NCBI RefSeq assembly: GCF_014333615.1
Contig: NZ_JACSCY010000001.1
Location: forward strand, 372,001 to 436,000
DNA: 64,000 nt
From: Hymenobacter citatus
Lineage (GTDB): Bacteria; Bacteroidota; Bacteroidia; Cytophagales; Hymenobacteraceae
Direction: 5' to 3'
In this document: positions 46,813 through 54,587 of the stretch, in pieces
How the letters are laid out: each line of letters starts with the position of its first letter
How positions within the stretch are numbered: position 1 is the first letter of the stretch
Notes under the pieces: model-generated
Database searches by the model: none
Told to the model about the DNA's origin: nothing
What the model saw: the letters and a program-made list of their open reading frames with translations, nothing else
Translations under genes and position numbers: made by a program

Positions 46813-46838
46813 CTTAAACGTTTTAGCATAGCAAGGTA
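46813..46838 (-). promoter_or_regulatory. Candidate susC promoter -7 element and overlapping LacI-type operator
   Basis: On the minus strand TACCTTGC (46831-46838) differs by one base from the Bacteroidota -7 consensus TAnnTTTG. Just downstream lies CTAAAACGTTTAAG (46813-46826), a 14-base near-palindrome with a central CpG as in LacI-family operators. A repressor bound there would cover the transcription start about 110 bases ahead of the susC ATG. Confidence 0.4.
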
Positions 46839-47089
46839 AACAGCTAAATAAAGCGAAAGCGAAAAATAGGAAAGCGCGTGAAAAGCTACGGGCTACCCGG
46901 ATCAGATACCCGGGGCAGGGTAGGAAGACAGCTGTAACAACCTATATAATAGGCAGCTGACGCGTTGATGAGAAGCTGAACGTGAGTGTAGGTCCTGAGC
47001 AGCGAATAAAAGCCAGTTCAGCAGCATAATGCTCTGAAAAGGTTTTCGAGCGAAAATATCAAGCATTTATTTTGATCTACCAAACCTAA

Positions 47090-47105
47090 GCTAAAAGCTT
47101 TTAGC
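47090..47105. promoter_or_regulatory. Perfect 16-base palindrome, candidate regulator site
   Basis: GCTAAAAGCTTTTAGC is fully self-complementary and shares the TTTTAGC half with the candidate operator at 46813-46826. It lies 470 bases ahead of the regulator gene. Its centre is GC rather than CpG, so binding by the LacI-type protein is only a possibility. Confidence 0.35.
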
Positions 47106-47574
47106 ATATTTGCTCAGCAGATCTGCTGCCATGGCCTGTTTAGTAATAAGAAGCCGTCTGGCTTTATCTAACTATTGATTTTACTTTAATGTGCATAAGT
47201 TTTGACAGAAATTTCACCACTCTCACGTCGCGCGCCTACTGCTTCATACCTAAGTAGCGTAAACAATCTCTAAGTATAAAGTGCGCCGGGTATTGCGCAT
47301 AGGCTAGTTCAGTAAGCTCAATGGTATCAGCGGCCGCGAAAACTGTGGGCAAAACAGTCCTGTTGTAGATAGGGCTATTATTCGGCTATCAAAAGGCAAG
47401 GCATTTGTGCTGGCGGCAAAAATAATAGTGCTATTAATCTATATATATTCGATTGGTCAAACTCGGTGAATAAGGTTTTGAGGCTGATTTGATTTTTTAC
47501 TAATTGATTGAAAGTCAAATCAGCACACCATAATTCCAGCCCTTGGCCTTCCCCAAAAAACAGACCTTAACTAC

Positions 47575-48600
47575 TTGAAAAAGAAAACCCTGATCCGTGA
47601 CATTGCGCAACACCTGGATGTGTCGATTGCCACCGTGTCGTTGGTGCTGAACGGGAAAGCGAAAGAAAACCGCATCAGCGATGCGCTGGCCGAGAAGGTA
47701 TTGGCCTACGTGGAAGAAGTCGGGTACAAGCCGAACCAGTTGGCGAAAAGCCTGCGCACGGGCAAGACCCATGTCATTGGGCTAATTGTGGAGGACATTG
47801 CCAACTCGTTTTTTGCCACGGTGGCGGGCCTGATTGAGAAGAAGGCACTAGAGCGCGGCTACCGCATTATTTATTGTAGTACCAACAACGACACTGCCAA
47901 GACCCGCGACCTGCTCACCATGTTTCAGGAGCGACACGTGGATGGCTACGTGGTGGCTCCGCCCAGTGGGGTAGAAGAAGAAATTGGCACCCTGGTACGC
48001 AACGGAAAGCCTGTAGTACTGTTCGACCGCATGCTGCCAGGCGTGCTGGCCAATGCCGTGGTGGTAGACGGCGCCGCCGGCACCTACCAAGCCACGCAAC
48101 ACTTGCTGATGCAGGGTTTTTCGTCGGTGGCTTTCGTGACCATCAACTCTGGGCAGACCCAGATGCTGGGCCGGCAACAGGGCTACGCGCAGGCCATACG
48201 CACGTACGGCCTAACGGAGCTGATACTGGAGGTGGATTTTCTGCTGGAGCGTGAGCAGATAATTCAGCGCATGCACGAGTTTTTGCGCAGCAATCCGCTG
48301 TGCGATGCTATCCTATTCTCCACCAACTACCTGAGCGTGTATGGACTGGAAGCTATCAGCCGCCTGGGGCTGCGCATCCCGGAGGATATTGCCATTGTTT
48401 CCTTCGACGATTCTGACCTGTTTCGGCTGTATTCGCCCACAATTACCGTTATTGCGCAGCCCATGGAGGTGATGGCCGATAATATCATTGGCACACTCCT
48501 GACCGCCCTGGAAGGGGGCGACGAGAAGGGCAGGACCACGCAAGTGCAACTGTCGCCATCCCTGCTCATCCGGCAGTCGTCGATCCGTCGCGTACTTTAG
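47575..48600 (+). CDS. LacI-family transcriptional regulator
   Basis: A 341-residue repressor or activator with an N-terminal LacI helix-turn-helix (KKTLIRDIAQHLDVSIATVS, then LVLNGKAKENRISDALAEKV) and a periplasmic-binding-like sugar domain (HVIGLIVEDIANSFFATVAG; PEDIAIVSFDDSDLFRLYSP). Translation must start at TTG because the DNA-binding domain begins at once and no ATG precedes it. Its position next to and divergent from the susCD/mannosidase genes makes it the likely regulator of that cluster, with mannose or a mannoside as ligand by inference. Confidence 0.94.
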   Translation: MKKKTLIRDIAQHLDVSIATVSLVLNGKAKENRISDALAEKVLAYVEEVGYKPNQLAKSLRTGKTHVIGLIVEDIANSFFATVAGLIEKKALERGYRIIYCSTNNDTAKTRDLLTMFQERHVDGYVVAPPSGVEEEIGTLVRNGKPVVLFDRMLPGVLANAVVVDGAAGTYQATQHLLMQGFSSVAFVTINSGQTQMLGRQQGYAQAIRTYGLTELILEVDFLLEREQIIQRMHEFLRSNPLCDAILFSTNYLSVYGLEAISRLGLRIPEDIAIVSFDDSDLFRLYSPTITVIAQPMEVMADNIIGTLLTALEGGDEKGRTTQVQLSPSLLIRQSSIRRVL

Positions 48601-48640
48601 TCTCTGTTTTATAACCTGGTTCTTTACCCTTTTTCTTCTT

Positions 48641-49144
48641 ATGGAAACTACCGCTGCTAAATCTGCGCTTTTTGCCGAAGTAGCCGAGCACCTGCAACAG
48701 CAGGGCTTCACTGTTGACCGCCGGGACGATACGCGTCCGTGGGGCGGTTTCTTTGTGTTGGACGAGGAGCAGGCTCAGGCCTTTGCCGATGCTTATTTCG
48801 ATGGGCTGTCGGTGGATAGCCTGCGCATCTCGGGCAAGCTTAGCCCCAAAATCCTACTGGTAGCGCCCCACCAGCGTTTATCGTGGCAGTACCACCACCG
48901 CCGCGCCGAAATCTGGCGCGTGGTGCGCGGCACCGTGGGTGTTATCACCAGCGATACTGATGAGGAAGGTGAGCTGAAAACCTACGCGCCCGGCGAGCAG
49001 ATTGTCCTGCAACAGGGCGAGCGGCACCGCCTCATCGGCCTCGACGACTGGGGCATCATCGCCGAAATCTGGCAGCACACCGACCCTGAGCAACCCTCCG
49101 ACGAAGACGACATCGTCCGCGTGCAGGACGACTTCGGACGCTAG
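48641..49144 (+). CDS. Cupin protein resembling mannose-6-phosphate isomerase (type II)
   Basis: A 167-residue protein with the single cupin domain of type II phosphomannose isomerases: RPWGGFFVLDE, LSPKILLVAPHQRLSWQYHH, RAEIWRVVRGTVGVI, YAPGEQIVLQQGERHRLIGL and IIAEIWQHTDPEQPSDEDDI. The His/Glu metal ligands of the cupin fold (QYHHRRAE and ERHRL) are present. If it is an isomerase it would turn mannose-6-phosphate into fructose-6-phosphate, which fits a mannose-releasing gene set. It starts 41 bases after the LacI-type gene and is probably co-transcribed. Confidence 0.85.
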   Translation: METTAAKSALFAEVAEHLQQQGFTVDRRDDTRPWGGFFVLDEEQAQAFADAYFDGLSVDSLRISGKLSPKILLVAPHQRLSWQYHHRRAEIWRVVRGTVGVITSDTDEEGELKTYAPGEQIVLQQGERHRLIGLDDWGIIAEIWQHTDPEQPSDEDDIVRVQDDFGR

Positions 49145-49146
49145 GA

Positions 49147-49350
49147 GGTGAACTAGTGAGATAGTGAAATGGTGAACTGGATATAGAATAGCGTCTGTCA
49201 TCCTGAGCTTGCGAAGGACCTTATGCCCACTGAACGAGTCGTTATGACGAGTATCGTTCTCACGTGATAAGGTCCTTCGCAAGCTCAGGATGACAGACGC
49301 TATTCTATATCCAGTTCACCACTTCACAAGCTCACTAGTTCACTATTTCA
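49147..49350. repeat. GTCATCCTGAGC-family palindrome with repeat flanks, 54-base perfect arms
   Basis: Arms 49170-49223 and 49268-49321 are exact complements of 54 bases, far beyond the shared family core. GTGAACTAGTGAGATAGTGA-like units stand outside on the left, and CACTTCACAAGCTCACTAGT-like units on the right, extending the pairing with a few mismatches to about 190 bases. It separates the convergent cupin and lipoprotein genes. Confidence 0.93.
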
Positions 49351-50028
49351 ATACACCACTACCCCTTTAATACGCGTAGCAGTAGGGATTTCGGCCGATT
49401 CCATGTCACTGCTGTGGTCGGCGGGGAGGGAATTTTCGTCCAGCAGCCAAGCCATGCGGGCTTGTCGGGACACTGCTGCGAAGCCGTCGGGGGTGGTGCG
49501 CACCCGCGAGAAGCCAAATAGCTGACGCGCTGCCCCAAAGGGCGAGCCCACGCCCACACCCTCGCCGGTGCGGTACTGCGGATCGGTGATGACAATGCGC
49601 CGGAGGTAGAATCCCCGTTGCTGGCTGCCGGCCATTTCCAGCAGGGTAGGCGGGGCCGATGGGTCTTGCGCGTCGTGCAGCTCGTAGGCTGGGTAGGTGC
49701 TGTCGCCCACTGTGCGCGTAAGCTTGTGTAGCAGATCAGTGGGTACGCGGGCCAGGAGTAACTTTTCGGGCATGCGCACCCGTAGGCGCCCGGCCTGGCC
49801 AGGGCTAATCAAGTGCAGCGAATCGGGCATGTTGGGGGTTTGTGCGATGCGCTGCGCGGCCGCATCGGGGTCGGTGGTGCGGGAGTCGCCAGCAAAGGGC
49901 GAGGCGCCGCTGGAGGCCGTGGGTGTGGTAGACGAATCGCAGGCGGCCAGCCCAGCCAGCAGCGCCAGGGGCAGCAGGGCGGCCCGCAGCGGCCCTATAC
50001 CCGACGTGAGAAAATTTGAAGGTAGCAT
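49348..50028 (-). CDS. Hypothetical lipoprotein
   Basis: An exported protein of about 226 residues. The lipoprotein signal (LPLALLAGLAAC) ends at a Cys near residue 30, then a Ser/Thr/Ala linker (SSTTPTASSGASPFAGDSRT). The mature part has TYPAYELHDAQDPSAPPTLL and GEGVGVGSPFGAARQLFGFS, which I do not recognise. The start at 50028 is chosen for the signal peptide. It is divergent from surE, with about 130 bases between the starts. Function unknown. Confidence 0.75.
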   Translation of the reverse strand: MLPSNFLTSGIGPLRAALLPLALLAGLAACDSSTTPTASSGASPFAGDSRTTDPDAAAQRIAQTPNMPDSLHLISPGQAGRLRVRMPEKLLLARVPTDLLHKLTRTVGDSTYPAYELHDAQDPSAPPTLLEMAGSQQRGFYLRRIVITDPQYRTGEGVGVGSPFGAARQLFGFSRVRTTPDGFAAVSRQARMAWLLDENSLPADHSSDMESAEIPTATRIKGVVVY

Positions 50029-50156
50029 GTCCGACTTACGGCAACGGGCGGTTTGGTGTTGAGTAGAAGCTGATGTAACCAAAACTTTACGACCGAAGGC
50101 GGCCCGCTTCCGTACCTTTAGCCGAGCTTTTCTACCCAAAACATTTCCTTACCGAC

Positions 50157-51035
50157 GTGTCCGACGCTTCTTCCCGCAAACCGCTTATTCTGATTTCCAA
50201 CGACGACGGCATCACGGCCCCCGGCATTGCCGTGCTGGTGCGTGTGATGCGCCGCCTCGGTGAGGTGGTAGTAGTAGCGCCCGACTCGCCCCAGTCGGGC
50301 ATGGGCCACGCCATCACCATCGGTCACCCCCTGCGCCTCGACCCCAGCCGCGTATTTGCCGACGAGGGCATCGAAGCCTACGAATGCTCCGGCACGCCCG
50401 CCGACTGCGTGAAGCTGGCCAAGCACATGGTCCTGAAAGACCGTAACCCCGACTTGGTGGTATCGGGCATCAACCACGGCTCTAACTCTTCCGTGAATGT
50501 GCTGTACTCGGGCACCATGTCGGCAGCTATTGAGGCGGCCATTGAAGGGCTGCCCGCCATCGGCTTCTCGCTTTGCGACTATGGCCACGAGGCTGATTTC
50601 TCGCATGTGGAGGAGTGGGTAGAGCACCTCACCCGGCAGGCGCTGGCCCACGGCATTCCGGCGGGTACGGCCCTGAACATCAACATTCCCAAGAAGCAGG
50701 AGCAGCCCATTCTGGGCACGCGCCTGTGCCGGCAGGCCCGCGCCAAGTGGCAAGAAGAATTTGACCTGCGCCACGATCCGCACCGCCGCCCCTATTACTG
50801 GCTGATTGGCAACTTCGTGAACGAGGACCAAGGCGAGGACACCGACGAGTGGGCACTGGCCAACAACTATATTTCTGTAGTACCCTGCCAGTTCGACCTC
50901 ACGGCTCATTACGGCCTCAGCCAGCTCAACGAAAGCTGGGACCTGACGCTGGGCAACCAACCCCCGCGCCGCCCTACCCATCCGCACACGCCCCGCATCG
51001 GCAGCGCTACCCCCACCGACCCGCGCCCGGAGTAA
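50157..51035 (+). CDS. surE: 5'/3'-nucleotidase SurE
   Basis: A 292-residue phosphatase that removes phosphate from nucleoside monophosphates with a divalent metal. The metal site is ILISNDDGITAPGIAVL near the N-terminus, and the other hallmarks are VVVAPDSPQSGMGHAIT, CSGTPADCVKLA, and VVSGINHGSNSSVNVLYSGT. It starts with GTG, at the beginning of the conserved block. It has an extra polar C-terminal tail of about 40 residues (NQPPRRPTHPHTPRIGS). The 2H phosphoesterase gene follows 22 bases later and is probably in the same transcript. Confidence 0.96.
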   Translation: MSDASSRKPLILISNDDGITAPGIAVLVRVMRRLGEVVVVAPDSPQSGMGHAITIGHPLRLDPSRVFADEGIEAYECSGTPADCVKLAKHMVLKDRNPDLVVSGINHGSNSSVNVLYSGTMSAAIEAAIEGLPAIGFSLCDYGHEADFSHVEEWVEHLTRQALAHGIPAGTALNINIPKKQEQPILGTRLCRQARAKWQEEFDLRHDPHRRPYYWLIGNFVNEDQGEDTDEWALANNYISVVPCQFDLTAHYGLSQLNESWDLTLGNQPPRRPTHPHTPRIGSATPTDPRPE

Positions 51036-51057
51036 GGTAGGCCCCGCTACTGTGCCC

Positions 51058-51627
51058 ATGAAACCGCTGTACCTAGTGGCGCTGTTGCTACCCGAACCTG
51101 CCCTATCGGAGGTGTGGGCGCTGAAGCAGGAGGTGCACCAGCGCACGGGTAGCCGCAACGCTGTGCGCCTACCCCCGCACATCACCCTCATTCCGCCCCT
51201 GCGCCAATCCCCGGATTTCGAGCAGAAGGCCCGGCAAGCTCTGGCCGCCTTTGCCGCCGCGCAGCGGCCGTTTGGGGTAGGGGTACAGGATTTCGCGTGG
51301 TTTGGTAACCGTACCTTGTTTGTGCGCGTGACGGAGGACGAAGGCGTGCGGGCTTTTCATGCAGCGTTGCAAGCGTGGTGCGCGACGCAACTGCCGGAAG
51401 TGCCCCGCGAAACCCGGCCCTTTACGCCCCACCTCACGCTTGCCACCCGCGACCTACCCGCCGAGCAAGTGCCCGAATTGCGGGCGCTGTTTGCGGCGCG
51501 GGCCTATGCGGCTACGTTTCAGGTAGCAGCGTTTCAGCTGTTTCGCCACGATGGACAGCAATGGCAGGTGGTCCAGACGTTTGCGCTGACTGCGGAGCAG
51601 GTTTCCCAGGGTTTCAGCCCTGGGTAG
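51058..51627 (+). CDS. 2H phosphoesterase (2'-5' RNA ligase/cyclic phosphodiesterase family)
   Basis: A 189-residue cytosolic protein with the two H-x-T/S motifs of the 2H superfamily: PPHITLIPP near residue 43 and FTPHLTLATRD near residue 122. Family members cut 2',3'-cyclic phosphates at RNA ends or related substrates. The ATG of MKPLYLVALLLPEP is preferred; a GTG lies two codons earlier. The last codons form a small hairpin (CCCAGGGTTTCAGCCCTGGG), and a terminator follows. Confidence 0.9.
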   Translation: MKPLYLVALLLPEPALSEVWALKQEVHQRTGSRNAVRLPPHITLIPPLRQSPDFEQKARQALAAFAAAQRPFGVGVQDFAWFGNRTLFVRVTEDEGVRAFHAALQAWCATQLPEVPRETRPFTPHLTLATRDLPAEQVPELRALFAARAYAATFQVAAFQLFRHDGQQWQVVQTFALTAEQVSQGFSPG

Positions 51628-51645
51628 CCGAACGGCAGGCGCAAA

Positions 51646-51675
51646 AAAAGGCCCCGTCCAAAGGACGAGGCTTTT
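51646..51675. terminator. Terminator hairpin between convergent genes
   Basis: AAAAGGCCCCGTCC (51646-51659) pairs with GGACGAGGCTTTT (51663-51675) with a small imperfection, with runs of A before and T after. It lies 19 bases after the 2H phosphoesterase stop and should also serve the leftward small gene. Confidence 0.85.
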
Positions 51676-51707
51676 CCTGTCTGCAAGGTAGTGCGCCGGC
51701 CCGGCCG

Positions 51708-51911
51708 CTACAGCAACTGTTGCGGCCGGTGGTGCAGAATAGCTGTATGCACCGCCTGCACGCGCTTGTGCTCAAAGGCGGGATTGTCAGATTTATGGAT
51801 GACAGGAATGCTGGTGCTAACGGGAAGCCGATGATGCGCTGTCTGCTGGTACCACACCACACCAATCAGCCCAAGTAGCACCGCTAGTAGCAAGAGCAGC
51901 AGCTTCTTCAT
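51708..51911 (-). CDS. Small membrane-anchored hypothetical protein
   Basis: A 67-residue protein made of one N-terminal hydrophobic helix (MKKLLLLLLAVLLGLIGVVW) and a short polar tail rich in His and Pro (YQQTAHHRLPVSTSIPVIHK). It has no lipobox. The frame runs 61 codons further upstream through the terminator of the kinase gene, so the ATG at 51911 is chosen. I recognise no family. It is the last gene on the minus strand after the kinase gene. Confidence 0.6.
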   Translation of the reverse strand: MKKLLLLLLAVLLGLIGVVWYQQTAHHRLPVSTSIPVIHKSDNPAFEHKRVQAVHTAILHHRPQQLL

Positions 51912-52001
51912 GGCCTGAGAAAAATTCTGTGTCCGAAAGCTACGCGCAGCAAAATGAAGCCTACGTGAAACCAGTCGATACCAAGCCAGCCTAGCACAAA
52001 A

Positions 52002-52035
52002 AAAAGACGCTCTGATTTGTGTCCGAGCGTCTTTT
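52002..52035 (-). terminator. Terminator hairpin after the histidine kinase gene
   Basis: AAAAGACGCTC (52002-52012) and GAGCGTCTTTT (52025-52035) are exact complements with a 12-base loop and an A/T run at each end. It lies 52 bases after the leftward kinase stop. Confidence 0.88.
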
Positions 52036-52086
52036 CTAAAATGGTTTGCCCAGGGCAGCCATAGGCAGACCAGCCGCCGCGCTACC

Positions 52087-53418
52087 TCACGCAAACTCCA
52101 GAATAAAGGTAGTGCCTTCTCCTACGGTCGACTCCACCCGCAGGGTGGCGCCGTGAAAGTCGGCAATGGTTTTGGCGATGGGTAGGCCCAAGCCGTAACC
52201 CTCTGGCGCGGCGGCGCCTTTATGGAAGCGCAGAAACCGGTCGAACAGGTGCGGGATATTTTCTGGGGCAATGCCGGGGCCGGTGTCGTGCACACCCAGG
52301 CGGTAGCGGCCGTCGGGTAGGAGCTGGCCCGTCACGGTGATGCTGCCCTCCTCGCGGTTGTATTTGATGGCGTTGCTAATCAGGTTGAACAGCAGCGTAA
52401 AGAGCAGCGTGCGGTTGGCGTTGGGAAGCACATAATCGGGGTGCAGCTCCACTAGCAGCTTCAGCTCGCGCTGGGCCAGGCGGTCTTCCAGCTCGTTGGT
52501 TACATCGGCCAGCACCGTAACCAGCGACACGGTTTCGTTGCGCAGGTACTGCTCGTTTTCAATATTAGCGATGAGCAGCAGCGTTTTCACCGTATTGCGC
52601 AAGCGGTAGAGCGTTTTCTGCGACTCCACCAGTTTCAGGGAATGCGCGTGGCTCAGGCGCGGGTCTTGCAGCATGTTCTCGAAGCGCGTTTGCAGGATGC
52701 TCACCGGCGTCAGCAGCTCATGCGACACGTTCGACATAAACTCCCGCTCCTTGGCAAAGGCCCGCTGAATCTTGTGCATCATGCCGTTAAGGCTGTCGTC
52801 GAGGCGGCGGAAGTCGGCGGTGGTAGTGGCCAGCGGCTCAAAGGGAAACGCCGAGGGGTGGTTCACCGCTTGTAGTTTCTGGGTGATCAGCCTACCCAAC
52901 GGCCGCAGCAGGTAGTGAGCAAACGCGGCGTCGGTAAACACCGTGAGCAAGGCGCCAATCACGAGCACCCACAGCGCCAGGTGGCGCAGCGTGTAGGTGA
53001 GCAGTTCCACCGTGGCCAGGCTGCTCCCGATTTCCAATCGGTAGGCTCGCCCGCCGCGCCGGAATACGTGGCTGAGAATCCGGAAATCCTCAATCTCATT
53101 GTCTACCTGGCGCGGCTCCTCCAGCATGCGCACGGGTTCCTCGGGGGTAGCGTCGGGTAGGGGGGTGAGGCTGATATACTCCTGCTTCAGAATGTTATAA
53201 TCGGCGTAGGCCTCGGCGTTCTGCTCTTGTCGCACAAAGGCCGAGATGCCGTCGCGCCGGATCAGGTCCAGCAGTTCCGTTTGCTTCTCGCGCAGGCGCT
53301 GGTCGGTGTGTGCCACCGACACCCTGCTCACAATGGGCGGCAGCACCACCACGCCCAGCAGCACCAGCAGCAGCTTCGACAGCGCATTAAATAGAACTAG
53401 CTTTGCTTCTAACCGCAT
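52087..53418 (-). CDS. Membrane sensor histidine kinase (HisKA-HATPase)
   Basis: Inner-membrane kinase of 443 residues. One helix at about 10-33 (LSKLLLVLLGVVVLPPIVSR), a periplasmic domain of about 110 residues, a second helix near 145-165 (LALWVLVIGALLTVFTDAAF), then HAMP-like, HisKA with the phospho-His in EFMSNVSHELLTPVSILQTR (within limits NVSHELLTPV), and the ATPase domain (FNLISNAIKYN, HDTGPGI, GYGLGLPIA). Its partner is the OmpR-type regulator upstream, but a palindrome sits between the two genes. Confidence 0.94.
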   Translation of the reverse strand: MRLEAKLVLFNALSKLLLVLLGVVVLPPIVSRVSVAHTDQRLREKQTELLDLIRRDGISAFVRQEQNAEAYADYNILKQEYISLTPLPDATPEEPVRMLEEPRQVDNEIEDFRILSHVFRRGGRAYRLEIGSSLATVELLTYTLRHLALWVLVIGALLTVFTDAAFAHYLLRPLGRLITQKLQAVNHPSAFPFEPLATTTADFRRLDDSLNGMMHKIQRAFAKEREFMSNVSHELLTPVSILQTRFENMLQDPRLSHAHSLKLVESQKTLYRLRNTVKTLLLIANIENEQYLRNETVSLVTVLADVTNELEDRLAQRELKLLVELHPDYVLPNANRTLLFTLLFNLISNAIKYNREEGSITVTGQLLPDGRYRLGVHDTGPGIAPENIPHLFDRFLRFHKGAAAPEGYGLGLPIAKTIADFHGATLRVESTVGEGTTFILEFA

Positions 53419-53435
53419 GGTTTTGCTATTGCTAA

Positions 53436-53547
53436 AACCCTGTCATCCTGAGCAGCGCGAAGGACCTTATGCCCGTTGAACGAGCCGTTGGTACGCTAGT
53501 CGTTCTCACGTGATAAGGTCCTTCGCTCTACTCAGGATGACAGGGTT
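53436..53547. repeat. GTCATCCTGAG-family palindrome between regulator and kinase genes
   Basis: Arms of 35 bases (53436-53470 and 53513-53547) with two mismatches, around a 42-base loop that holds TGAACGAGCCGTTGG and CGTTCTCACGTG, both also seen in the copy at 49.2 kb. It starts 18 bases before the kinase ATG. Confidence 0.9.
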
Positions 53548-53556
53548 GTCTGACGT

Positions 53557-54243
53557 TTAACCAGCCTCCGTAATACGGTAACCAATGCCGCGCACGGTTT
53601 CCAGGAAATCGGTGGGGGCAAACTGGCCGAGTTTTTTACGGACGTTTTTGATGTGCACGTCGATGTAGTTGGAGTCGGAATCGTCTTCCAGCACGTTGCC
53701 CCACAGGTGCTCGCCCAGCTGCAAGCGCGTGAGCACCCGGTTTTTGTGCAGCAGCAGGTAGTGCAGCAGGTCAAACTCCTTCTTGGTGAGCGTCACCTCC
53801 TGGCCCTGGTAGTGCAGCGTGCGCCCCGTTACATCCAAGTGAAAGCCGTTGCCAAAATCCACTTCCTGGCGCTTCAGCCCAAACTTGCGCCGCGTGATGG
53901 CCTGCATTCGGCTCTGCAACTCCATCAGGGAGAAAGGTTTAGGGAGGTAGTCGTCGGCACCCAGGTCGAGGCCTTTGATGCGGTCGTCGATGGCGCCGCG
54001 GGCCGTGAGGATGATGAAGGCGGCCTCCTGGTTCTCGTTTTCCTTGGCTTCGCGCAGCAAATCCAGGCCGTCGCCGTCGGGTAGGCCCAGGTCGAGCAGT
54101 ACAAAGTCGTAGCTATTCACGAAGATCTTCTCCGACGCCTCGGCATAGGTGCGGGCCGAGTCGCAGATATACTGCGACTGCGTCAGAAACTGGCGCACCT
54201 CCTGGTGCAGGCTTTTTTCGTCTTCGACAATCAATACATACAT
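53557..54243 (-). CDS. OmpR-family response regulator
   Basis: A 228-residue DNA-binding regulator. The receiver has LIVEDEKSL, phospho-acceptor Asp51 in DFVLLDLGLPDGDG, ILTARG, and Lys in YLPKPFSLME. The winged-helix domain has LTKKEFDLLHYLLLHKNRVL and YIDVHIKNVRKKLG. It is the first gene of a leftward two-component pair, and the kinase gene follows after a palindrome. Regulated genes are unknown; the divergent T9SS-exported protein gene is a candidate by position. Confidence 0.95.
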   Translation of the reverse strand: MYVLIVEDEKSLHQEVRQFLTQSQYICDSARTYAEASEKIFVNSYDFVLLDLGLPDGDGLDLLREAKENENQEAAFIILTARGAIDDRIKGLDLGADDYLPKPFSLMELQSRMQAITRRKFGLKRQEVDFGNGFHLDVTGRTLHYQGQEVTLTKKEFDLLHYLLLHKNRVLTRLQLGEHLWGNVLEDDSDSNYIDVHIKNVRKKLGQFAPTDFLETVRGIGYRITEAG

Positions 54244-54587
54244 AAGCTAAAGGCAGACAGGTACGTGGAAGAGTTCAGGGCGGCAACATACACAAAGCCA
54301 TCTGAAGGACAGGTGAAGTGCCAACTACTGGTGCGCCTTACTCAGGCAACGGGTAGGGTCTCAGATGGGAAAAATTACTGTTTCCATACGGCACAAGACG
54401 GTCGGCCATCGGAATGCCTGATATATTACATTATTTATATGTATATAAATAATTGACTGCATTACCTTTGCTCTAAACGCGTACAGCTCGTTTTTTAATA
54501 AAAACGAGTTTGTAAGACTTTGTACTCCAGAAGGAACTGGACGGGAAGATAGAGTTGAGAATACTTTCGCACGAACCTATAGCTTAT
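54244..54587. other. Intergenic region upstream of the T9SS-exported protein gene
   Basis: About 340 bases without a gene. TACCTTTG at 54463-54470 matches the Bacteroidota -7 element TAnnTTTG and lies about 120 bases ahead of the ATG on the plus strand, though I see no good -33 box. A short AT-rich hairpin (CTCGTTTTT, 54487-54509) follows it within the presumed leader. Confidence 0.45.

Larger units (their letters stand above)
46706..47574. other. Regulatory region between divergent susC and lacI-type genes
   Basis: About 870 AT-rich bases with no gene that I can support. It separates the leftward susC from the rightward regulator and holds the palindromes at 46813-46826 and 47090-47105, plus a possible promoter for susC. 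The length is more than two promoters need, so other control elements may be present. Confidence 0.6.
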
